Assembly: GCA_030248295.1 (NCBI GenBank)
Contig: JASANH010000209.1
Coordinates: 1,116,001-1,180,000 of the forward strand
Source of the DNA: Mesodorylaimus sp. YZB2_4
Lineage: Eukaryota; Nematoda; Enoplea; Dorylaimida; Dorylaimidae
Reading direction: 5' to 3'
Length of the DNA: 64,000 nt
The position numbers and the translations under genes were made by a program. Within the stretch, counting starts at the first letter, position 1, and each line of letters opens with the position of its first letter. Positions 36,075-48,000 of the stretch are shown here, piece after piece. Under the pieces are notes generated by a model. It was not told the origin of the DNA and ran no database searches. It worked only from the letters and a program-made list of their open reading frames with translations.

Positions 36075-39000
36075 ATGAAGTGGACGTGGATTTACTTATG
36101 CTTGCGCTATTGTATGGTGACCATTGTGGCAACGCATTCCAGCGTGTCCAAGGTCTTTCAAAATCCCGATGCTCAGTCCTTGCTCCCGTTTCAACATATG
36201 GTAAGTGAGTGGGACTGAACAATCAGCTGGGCCATCGATTGACTGCGAGGAAGCTCCTGATTAGATGGTCTGGTACATCATCGATTAGGATCGTTCCTAA
36301 TCGATCGATCATCAATTAGGATAGCCAGATCCTGATCATCGAGTGGGGATAATGAAGTAGGATCGCCAGATCTCTGGATCCTGATCGCCAAATCCTGATC
36401 ATCGATTAGGATATCCTAATCGATGATTAGAATATCCTAATCGATCGATAATGAAGCAGGATCGCCAGATCCTTATCGATGATCGAACCTAATCATCGAG
36501 TAGAATCGCCAGATCCTAATGAATCAATCATCGATTGGAATCTGATCCTAATCGAATTGATCGATCATTTTCTAGCGATCCTGATCGATCGATCGTACCA
36601 GACCCCCTGTATCATGTGAGAGCACAGAAGAGCTGTGTATTTTCAGGTGGTGGAGAGGCAGTTGTACACTGGTCGGGTGTACGTGGGTGGTGTGAATCGT
36701 CTGTACCAATTGAGTCCCGATTTGGACTTACAAGCTCGCGTGGAGACTGGCCCGTTCGAAGATTCGCCCGATTGCCCAGCCTCGCGAGCGTCGCCGTGCG
36801 AGGCCAAGAAACAGTTGACACCGAATTACAACAAGGCGTTGACCGTGTACGCCAAGCAGTCCAAGTTGATGGCTTGCGGGTCGTTGTATCAAGGCTCGTG
36901 TCGATTGCATAAATTGTACAATATATCGGACGCGGATCCGCCGGTGGCCGAGGCGGTAGTGGCCAATGACCAGTACTCGTCGTCCATCGTTTTCGTGGCA
37001 CCGGGGCCGCCTTTGTTGCAGGAATCGTTGTACGTGGCCAGTACTTATCCTGGCCAGGGCAAATTCAATGACGAATTACCGGCTGTGGCCACCAGAAGTT
37101 TAGATGGCAATAGTTTCTTGAAAGTGGCCCATCGTACGATAAATAGCGAGACTCAGATGTTTGTGGAGAATACGTTGAGGAGGCAATATCGTATTGAATA
37201 CGTTTATGGATTTTGGTCGGGCAATTATTCGTATTTTGTGACGAGACAACCGCGACAAGCATTTTCGTCGAGTTATCATTCGAAATTGGCTCGATTATGT
37301 CAGGCTGATCAGAATTATTATTCGTATACGGAAGTGCCGTTGGAATGCGTGGATGAGAATGGGCACGAATATAATTTGATACAAGCCGCTTATGTGGGCA
37401 AACCGGGATTCGATTTGGCGCGAGATTTGAATGTGAGCGTGGAGGAGGACGTGTTGTTTGGTGTGTTCGCCAAGGCGTCGGAGGGGGGCGTCGATCGATC
37501 GCCGTCCACGCCGACCAGGCAATCGGCGTTGTGCGTGTATTCGATTCGACAAATCGAGGACAAGTTTATGGACAATATTCGATTATGCGCTAATGGATCC
37601 ATGATGAGGGGATTGAGTTTTTTCAAACAAGAAAAACCATGCGCCAAGACGGCCTATGTAAGGAGATGGGGGTCAGTGAGTCCAGTCCAGGGACAGCCGT
37701 GTGTTATGTGGGGGAGGAGCAGGGGTCTGTGGGGTAAGTGAATCCAGGGGAGGGGAGGGTTGCTGGGGTCAGTGAGTAGGGACAGCCATGTGTTATGTGG
37801 GGGAGGGGCAGGGGTCTGGGGGAAGGAACAGGGGAGGGGAGGGTTGCTGGGGTCAGTGAGTAGGGACAGCCATGTGTTATGTGGGGAGTGGAGGCAGAGT
37901 CTTTTAAGGGAGGTCTGGTGGGACCAGCCGGGGGACTTGGTGGGGTCCACGGGCCCAATAAGCTGTGCGTTCTGCGGAGGAGCGGAGGCACTCTTTGGGG
38001 GGAGGTCTGGTGGGACCAGCCGGGGGACTCGGTGGGGTCCACTGGCCCAATCAGCTGTGCGTTCTGCGGAGGAGGGGAGGCACTCTTTGGGGGGAGGTCT
38101 GGTGGGACCAGCCGGGGGACTCGGTGGGGTCCACGGGCCCAATAAGCTGTGCGTTCTGCGGAGGAGCGGAGGCACTTATTGGGGGGACGGGGTCAGTGAG
38201 TCCAGGGACAGCCATGTGTTCTGAGGGGAGTGGAGGGGATGGGGTAGTCGAACCAGTGGGTGTGATAGAGCGTAGAAAGTGAGGTGGAGTAGTGAAGGAC
38301 CAGGGGGTGAGGTAAGTGATTCCAGGGGAGTGGGGGCAGTGTCTTCGAGGGGGAGTGGGGGAGTGGTGGGGTCAGTTAGCCTAGGGACAGCTATGTGTTC
38401 TGAGGGGAGTGGAGACACACTTGGGCGGAGCTCTGGTGTGGGGGATCGGTGGGGTCACTGAGTCCAGCGAAGTGGAGGACTGGTTGGGTCAGCGAGTCTA
38501 GGGATAGCCATGTGTTTTTAGGGAGGGTGAAGGCAGGCTCTTTTGGGGGTGGGTCAAACCAGGGTGTGTGATAGGGTGGAGATATCAGCAAGGGATTAGG
38601 AACAGGCGGGGTGTTTTGGGAGGCCAGCTCGGACTGGGTTTCATGCAGAGATGGGAGTTCGACGTGATAATGGGACAAGAAAAGGACGAATGGTGAGGGG
38701 CTCTCTCTGACGGGGTGTACATCTTAGTCAAAACAGGGTGAATCCTTTCTGGTCTGTGGTGTTTTCAGTAAAAAGAAACAGAAATTGTTGTGAGCCACCT
38801 CCTGGCCTCCTTGTGTCAACTAGATTCGTACCCTCGACCCTGGTGTCGACTGAGGGGCCTAGACACTAAAAAGCCTAGCCTCGAGTGGGACTCGAACCTG
38901 TTGGTGGGGGTTCGACTCCCAGCCGGGGATAATGTTTTGCTTTTTGATGTTGTATATTGAATATTGCTCATATATATTTAAGGCATCTGATTATTTGGCG

Positions 39001-42000
39001 TGCGGTTACGAAGTGAATTATCCATTGGGTGGTAACATGCCGATTCGTCGTCGGGCGGCTTATACGAGCAACTCGATTCGATTGACGGCGGTGGCGGCCA
39101 CGACGACGCATATGTACACGGTGGTGTTTATGGGCACGGACGAGGGCACTTTGAAGAAGGTAAGCCTGTGCTATTGTTGGGGGGGGGGGGGGGCGGAAGT
39201 GCATAAAACGTGCTTGAACGAGTGTCCAATCAAACATGCATAATTGTCGGGTAAACGTTTGCTCGGCCCGCACTTTGTTGTTGTCAGGCTGCGAAGCGCG
39301 AGTTGGATTGGAAGAGGCTAATATTTTATGACACCATAAAGATAGGGGCGCCTTGTTCAAATACATTCTTGCCATACTTTTCGTGTCTGGTATGGTGTTT
39401 GGAATGTGAGACGAGGGGGGGGGTTTGGAATGTCACCCGTTGGGGTGATGTTTCAGGTGGACTAGGTCGAAAGATTGCTGGTGGTGAGGCAGTAGACTTT
39501 GGGGGGTGGGTTGCAGAACTGCTGACGACACCACGTGGCACTTGTGGTTTGGAAATCAGAGATGAGTCGGGGGTAGAGGAGTGATATGGTTGGAGTGTCA
39601 CCCGTCGGTGTGATGTTTCAGGTGGACTAGGTCGAAAGATTGCTGGTGGTGAGGCAGTAGGACTTTGGGGTGTGGGTTGCAGGATTTGCTGACGACACCA
39701 CGTGGCACTTGTGGATTGCAAAACAGAGATGGTCGGGGGTACAGTAAGGAGTATCAACCGTGGGTGTGATGTTTCAGGTGGACTAGGTCGAAAGATTGCT
39801 GGTGGTGAGGCAGTAGACTTTGGGGTGTGGGTTGCAGATTTGCTGACGACACCACGTGGCACTTGTGGTTTGGAAATCAGAGATGGTAGGGGGGTAAGGT
39901 TGGAGTGTCACCCGTCGGTGTGATGTTTCAGGTGGACTAGGTGTGTGGGACGAATCCAATCGTAACTAAGGCAATAGAATTTGTGGGTGTGGGTTGCAGA
40001 ACTGCTGACTACAGCACGTGGTACAAGTGGTTTGGAAATGAGATGGTAGGGGTAGATGGGCACGGTTGCCTTAGTTGCCAGCCGCAGATGGTGGACGGCA
40101 GGGGAGGGTGTGGAAGAAATAGTTTGTGGTGGGGAAGGGTGGCCATGCGGGTGAATGAAATGTGTGGACGTGGGGGGCGATATGATCGGATGGGGTAGGC
40201 GAGGTCGTTGTGTTGACGAGGTGCGGTCGATTTAACGGGCGAAGGGAGGTATTCGAAGGTCGTTGTGTGAAAATATGCTGGACTGGAATGAATGATTTGT
40301 ATTGATAGTGTACTTGTCGACACGCATGTCAATGTGGTTTTTATGAGCGAGCCGAAAATGAATGATGCCGAGGGCGTTGAGTGGGTTTTTTGTTGAGTTA
40401 GAGCAATGGGATTGGTATGCAAACTTTTTTGAATGAATGTATTTGAAATGTGATTATATTTGTAGGCTGTGGTTGAGAAGGCGGAGGAGGCGTTCGAATA
40501 TGATACGATATCAGTGGATTCGGGCAGGCCCATATTGGCTGATTTGCAATTCGATATGTCGGGCGAATATATTTATGTTCTGACTGCCGCTTCGGTAAGT
40601 GTGTTCGGGGGGGGGGGGGGAGTAAATGGGGCACAAATCCTCGGGTGTACGCAACGAATCGCTGTCGGAAATGACCGAGTTCCCACGTTACCTGCTGGTA
40701 CAAAATGAGTTTCAGGAATGAGCGACCTTTGCAAATGCATGTAGGTCGTGGGAAAGGGGGATCCGAGTGGCCTGCTTGCTTTGCAAGATGATATAACGGG
40801 TGAGAGGGTGGGTGGGGGTAGATGTGAAGGCAATATTATTGTTTGAGTTGGGTAAAAGTTAGGTCAAGACAGAAACAACAGCCGAAACCTAGCCCCTGGC
40901 CAAGGGTGATCTGAAATTTTTTGGGCGCCTGAAAGGGGGGTCAGGATTTCTCCAAGGGGTCACTAATTTTTGGGTCGTCTATGGGGGCGTCAGACCCTTT
41001 TTTCAAAATTTTAACATTTCAAAATTGACAATTTTTCTAGCTTAGAGGGTGGATCACCGGGGCTACACGCCAGTTTCGGATGCTGGACTCGGTGATTGAG
41101 TTGGCGAGATGGGGAGTAAAAGTAGTTGTGGGAAAAAGTTAGGTTTGGGCAGGAATTTTCCGCAACTCAGATCGAAGAGTTTGGGGGAGTTGCGTGGCTC
41201 AGGTGGCAAGGCATCGGCCTACCAATCGGGGGGTCCCGGGTTCGAATCCCAGCCGCTTGATTTTTTTGTGGGTTAGAAACTGATGGGTGCACAGTAGTCT
41301 CCGCTGGAAACCCAACAGTTCACTAGTCCAGCACTCCCTAACAAATACCCTGATAGGGGTTTGGGCAAATGCGATAGTAGGTGCCTGTAGTGGGGTTCGA
41401 ATCCCGCTGGTGTGTAAAAGAGTGATCACAGGGATGGTGGAAAAACAGAGTTTCACAACTACTTTTGGAATAGTTAGTCGGTTGAACTATGTAGGGTCTT
41501 ATGTCATGGGTAAGGACCCCATATTTGGGGGTGCGGGTGTCTTGTGCTAAGCATGGTTAGGGATAAGAGTGCTGGCCGGGAGGGGGGCGGCCCAGGGCCC
41601 GTTGGGGGGTGATAAGTGTTCACGAATAGGCAATTTAGGAATGTAAATCCTTTTAATCAAGGGAGTATTTGAAGAAATGTTTGCTTTAATTGGGCTTTTT
41701 GATAGTCTAGGAATCGAGGAGAAGGAGATTTATGCAGGATGAGCGAGGGAATGGGGGATTGATTTGTGCCTATGAGTGGGGAGGGGTGCATTTGAAATGT
41801 GTGGTTTTCACGTAGAATAAGGATGATGAGCGATGGGAGAGGGCGCAGCTGCCGTCGGGTTTAGAATAGTAAAAAGGATTGAGTAGCAGCTGCGATTTTC
41901 ACTTTAGTAAATAGGATTTGTTAGGAAAATTGGGATGCTCGATAAGAAATTCACTGCTCGTTTTGACGTAAACAAAATAGGGGAAATATGGATTTGTGGG

Positions 42001-45000
42001 TCGGTTAATCAAAGCCTATTTGAGAATGTTTATTTGTGCAAAACGGGCCGTATTATATGTGTTATAGGAAAGGAGGGGCTATTTGCTTGCGTGAGATTGT
42101 ATCTCATGAGAATGTTTTGAATGCTGAATAAATTAGTTGATTTTTGTATTGTTTCAGATATCGAAAGTGAAAGTGCAAGAATGCGAGCAGAAATATCAGA
42201 AATGTAGTCAATGTTTGGGCGCCAAGGATCCATATTGCGGATGGTGTTCGGCGGAGAATAAGTGAGTGTGAAATGGTTATGTGAAATAAATATGGGATTG
42301 GGTAAAATATGGTTTGGTGTTTCAGATGTAGTATTCAAGGATCGTGTAATAAGCAACATTGGCTGCCGTATAAGGATGCTCAATGTACGACTATCACGAG
42401 AGTGACGCCGGACAAATTGCAAGTGACCGCGTCGGGATTCGTAAGTTTTTGTTGGGTTTTTTGTGAAAAAATGGGGTATCTGAAACTTGATTTTACCATA
42501 AGGCTTGGGTAAAAATGAGTTTGAGATAAGCGTGGATTATAAAGGTTTGAAATGAAAAAAATGAGAGTGTGTCTGTATTGCTTGTTTATTCCACTTTGAA
42601 TTCATGCAGCTGCATGGGATGTGATGGTAAAATATGGTTGCAGGCGAGAGTTTCTGAAATTAGGCAAAATTAGGGGAAGTTGCGTGAATCGAGTTTGGTT
42701 TTGCAGAACATGCTGATTTTAGATGGGGTATCTTAAAGTTGATTTTATCGTTAGGCGATGTGTGGTTAAAAATGAGTTTAGGATAAGTGTTGGATTAGGA
42801 ATTTTTTAAGTGAAAAAACCTGGTATGGGTTTGTTATGCTTGGAAACTGAGGGCCTGCCGTAGCTTAAGAGACGTGCTATCAGAATCTAACTTTTACCAT
42901 CCCTGTTGTAACCTGCGAGTTCCCTGCTTCTACTTCAATGGCACGCAATTGCGTAGGATGTGTAAAATATGGTTGCAGGTGGGAAGTTCCTATTTTGCCG
43001 ACTGCTGTTGGAAGATTTTGATGGTGGATTTCCTTGTTCGTTATCTTACATCCTAAGTTTAGGCGTATGCTTGTGGTGTGTAAAATATGGTTTCAGATAG
43101 CAGCTTATGAATAGGAAGGTGGTGTTGGTGTGTCCTCGCCAATGTCAGTGCTAAGAGCAGGCGAGAAGATACAGCGTGTGAAGTGGGGCTCCCTTTTTGC
43201 AGGTCATTTTGGACATACAGAATCTGCAGAACATACCTCAAACTGGCCAGTTATCGTGCGTGTTTATATTGAATGGACGGAAGTCGGTGACGGGCGCGTC
43301 GAGGCTGAATGAGAATTCGATTCGATGCTCGGCGCTGGAAACGTATTTGAGGCATATACCAGCTGGGCAACGTAAGACAATGGTCTGGTGGGGCCAGGAT
43401 CAGGGGGAAACTGAGGTGTGTGTTGTTTGTAGATGCCACAGTAGCGTCGTTATCGGTGCAAGTCGATAGTGGACCGGAATTGGCCTCGACGAATTTCACT
43501 TTCTACGATTGCTCTACGTATAAATCGTGCCAGAATTGCGTCTCGAGCGACTTCCCGTGCGATTGGTGCGCCGAGACGGTGTCGTGCACTTCGAATGCGG
43601 AGGACACGTGTAGGAATCAACGAATTATCAACGGGCTGACTCGACCCGGTCCGTCGATCAGGAAGGGCCCGTCGTTTTGTCCTCATATCGTGCCAGTCGA
43701 TAGCAATGCAGTTGTTTATGTGCCATCGGGAACGAGCAAGGCATTGGCGGTCAAAGTCATGAATTTGCTGGTAAGTGGTGGACCTCGGGGTGTCTGAACG
43801 GTCAATTGGTGACCACTAATCAGGGCAGGAGTCGGAGATGGACATTTAGTCAGTGATCTCCTAAATGACCAACTTTGACCACTGGTCAGTGGTGCATTAT
43901 GTAGCAGTGACGCAGTAGTGACCACTGTCTGCGGTCAGTGACGCAGTAGTGACCACTGTCTGCGGTCAGTGACGCAGTAGTGACCACTGTCTGCGGTCAG
44001 TGACGCAGTAGTGACCACTGTCTGCGGTCAGTGACGCAGTAGTGACCACTGTCTGCGGTCAGTGACGCAGTAGTGACCACTGTCTGCGGTCAGTGACGCA
44101 GTAGTGACCACTGTCTGCGGTCAGTGACGCAGTAGTGACCACTGTCTGCGGTCAGTGACGCAGTAGTGACCACTGTCTGCGGTCAGTGACGCAGTAGTGA
44201 CCACTGTCTGCGGTCAGTGACGCAGTAGTGACCACTGTGGTCAGTCAGTATATGACCACACAGGGCCCTGCCCATTTCGCTGTCACAATGATTGCTCATT
44301 TAGCAGAAAATGTACACTCTGATCCTTGTGTTCAGGATTTCCAAACCACGTTCACTTGCCAATTTGAAATCGGGCCGAGTGTGCACAAAAGGTCGGGCAA
44401 ACGGGTGGAGGATAGAATCGAATGCGACGCAATGGATTTCACTTATTTCGATTTAACGCCAAACGAAACTGCCAAATTCTCTGTGGCCTGGGATGAAGGC
44501 AAGACGTTGGATAATGTGGAGAATATCAAAGGTAGGTGGGGCGTACAGTATATTTGTCGGTGATGATGACTGAGTGGCATGTGTTTTCAGTGGTTATGTA
44601 CAAGTGCGAGAAACTTGCTTCGAATTGTGGCCTATGCCTGTATTTGGATCAACAATTTGCGTGCGGATGGTGCGCTGGCACGCAGTCGTGTACGACGGAG
44701 ACGAGGTGCAAGGCTGGTCCGTGGATGGACAAATCGGAGACGTGCCCGGGGCCGAAGATTTTGAATGTAAGAGTGGGAAAGGAATGAGGAAATGGCGAGG
44801 ATGTAATGCGTATTTTGTAGTTTTATCCTCAATCGGGGCCGTTGGATGGCGGAACAAATGTGACGATCGAAGGCATTAATTTGGGGCGATATTTTCGAGA
44901 TATCGAGAATGCAGTACGTATCAATAACGTGCCTTGTATTCCCATCGAACGCGAATATCAGCCGTCGACGAAGATCGTGTGCACGACGGGACCAGCTAAT

Positions 45001-48000
45001 CATAGGAAAGTGCAGTCAGGACCGATCGTGGTCAAATTGAAGGACGCTATCGATTATTACGCGTTGTCGGAACCTGGATTCGATTATGTGGTATGTGGCA
45101 CTCACATGACTTTTCCTGGGAAAACTCACTCTTTGTCGAATGCTAGCGGGGTGACACCTAACAAGTGCATTGTGTATGCCTTCTAGGATCCGTCGATCGC
45201 GAGTTTTTCACCGATCGAAGGGCCTCAATCGGGCGGCACGATTATTACGATTCTGGGCGACAATTTGAATGCTGGCTCGAGTGTGCAGGCCACAGTGGCC
45301 GGGGTTCCGTGCGAAGTGACGCGGTAAGATGAGTGTGTTCGATAGGAGAATGGGTGATTTGGAATTGTATTTATAGGAGAGAGAAAGATCGAGCTTATTG
45401 TCGCGCCGGCGCAAGTTCGGCCATCAAAACTGGTGGTTTAGTATTGTCGTTCGATTCGGCGACTCGGATGTACGTGGATAAACAATATTCGTATACGCAA
45501 GATCCGATCGTGACCATGGTGAAACCGAAACAGAGCACGGTGTCGGGCGGAATTCATGTGCGAGTCGATGGCGAACGATTTCATTTGATTCAAAATGCTC
45601 GTATGTTCTTTGTACACAATGGACAAGAATATTCGTCGACGTGCGATGTGGTGAATGATGGGCAGACCGAGTTGGCCACTGATATTCGACGATCGCCCAC
45701 GACTGTGACCACGTTTCTCAAATGCCGAACCCCGCGAGTGCCCGTTTCGCCGACCGATCGAATGTATCCGCTGAGAAGTCGACCATTACTCGTCGATTAT
45801 GGATTCGCTTTGGATGGAGTAATTGTGAGCGGAGCTGGAATGAGGAATGCGACGAGTTTGGCGATGAGTGGAAATTTGTTCTATAACGAGAATAAATTTA
45901 ATGTTTATCCGGATCCGACGTTAAGCCAATTTGGAAAACCAGGCGATGCGAAACCGATAAAATTCTTTAGAGGCGATTTCTTATCGATTGATGGAGAAAA
46001 TTTAGATTTGGCGGCGGATAAAGAGGATGTAGAGGTGAGGAATAAGGTTTTTGTGGCTTCGGGCTAGGGAGGAATCTAGTTTAGAGAGATTCCACCCGCA
46101 GCTGACGATGTTTCCACTTAGTCCTAATCACAGAGTTCCCAAAAAAGCCTGAATTTCTGGATTTTCTCCCTAAAATCTTATTTGCATTTTGGGCGTCATC
46201 CATGCGACCAGCGCCGTTTCAATCCAAATTTTTCACAATTACCAGAAGCAGTCGTGAAGGCAATTTTTGAATTCGGTCAGGGGCCCTAAAATAGCCTTTC
46301 TTTTATTCTGTGCCACAAAACAGCCTTTTTCAACATAGGGTTCCCACGGCTTTTTCAAAAAGCTACAGTATGTTGAAAAAACGCTGTTTTGTGGCTCTTA
46401 ATAAAAGAAAGGCTTTTTTACGGCTCCTAATAAGCTTAGATTCAAAAATAGGCTTGGGCGCAGAATAATCAAACAAAAAGGTGCAGAAGGAGAACAATTT
46501 AAAATTTCCGTCGATTGCAGTAGAGATACGTTTATCGCGTCTATTTTTCGCTGACTCTCGTGAGCGAGTGACCAGAAATTTTAATTTTCACAAATCTAAG
46601 TTCGCCTAGCGCTCAATTTCCAAAAAAACGCACGTTTTTCCTATCAAAACATCGTTTTCTAGTTTGGCGTCGCACAGGGCGCACACGAAACGGCGTCAGC
46701 AGTGTTCCTTTGTTATAAGCAGTTGAAGCGGGAAATTCAAACATGTGTGTTCCGATGATGGAATGATGTGTTTTAGGTGTATATCGGCGATAAAGCGTGC
46801 GTTGTGTGGAGTTTGAAAGGGAACGAGTTGATTTGTAAGCCGCCGACGGAGCAACCGATTCGAGCAACGTCGTCGAATCAGCAATCAAGTGTATCATCGA
46901 GCGGATTTTCGGGCGATGGTCTACCAGAAGTGACGGTTCGGGTTGGTGGTGCGAATTACACGTTGGGTTATCTAAGTTACGACGATCCGAGTGGATCGGG
47001 TGCTGGCGCGTTGCCGCTCGAAACGATCGGGGCTGTGGCGGGCGCTGTGGGAGTGTTGGTGTTGGCCATATTGATATTGTTGATAGCGTATAGACGGAAG
47101 GCGACCAGGCAGCGAAGGCAAATGAATTCGTTGAAAGAACATATCGACGCAATCGAATTGAAAGTGGCCAGCGAATGTAAGGAGGCCTTTGCCGAATTGC
47201 AGACGGACATGACCGAAATGACGGCGGCGATCGATAATTGTCTGGTGGTCATACCGTTCTTGTCGTACCGGGACTACGCAGTGCAAGTGCTGTTCCCCAA
47301 TAACATGGTCAATAATCCAATCGATAAGCAGTTGGATGTAAGTGGGGCGGGGAGAGGGGCGGGCAGGGGAGTGAGTGAGTGAGTGTTCCAGGTGGACCCT
47401 CATCGACGACCGTTGATCGAGAAAGGACTGAGGACGTTCCATACGCTGTTGATGAACAAACCGTTTTTGTTGATGTTTATTCGAACAATGGAGGCCAACA
47501 AGTATTTTCTGAGCAAGGACAAAGTGCATGTGGGCAGTTTGCTGATGGTTATATTACAAGATCAAATGGAATATTGTACGGACATATTGAAAGCGTTGTT
47601 GAGCGAACTGATTGGTCGGACGGTGGAGAGGAGATATCAACCGAAAGTATTGTTCCGACGATCGGAATGCGTGGCGGAAAGAATGTTGGCTACGTGGTTC
47701 ACGTTTTTGATGCATCGATATTTGATGGTGAGTAGATGATGAGATTGGGTTACAAAAGTGTTGTAGTGGGTGGGAATCGAACCTGGGACTACAAGGTGTA
47801 ATATGAATTGGAAGTGTTGTTGAAGGGTTGGTGATGCAGTGGAGCAGAAACAGATGGATGATCGGGTGATGGGTGAAGATATTGGGGAATCAAAAAGTGT
47901 TGGAGTGGGTGGGAATCGAACCTGGGACTACAAGGTGTAATATGAATTGGAAGTGTTGTTGAAGGGTTGGTGATGCAGTGGAGCAGAAACAGATGGATGA

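Noticed and set aside
37654-38418. Pro-rich minus-strand open frames of up to 173 codons
   Set aside because: They arise from a G-rich 92-bp minisatellite inside a plexin intron.
41188-41265. Functional tRNA gene
   Set aside because: The A and B boxes and a T-run are present, but the middle stem does not form a normal anticodon arm.
43905-44244. CRISPR-like array
   Set aside because: The 31-bp units abut directly without spacers, so this is a minisatellite.
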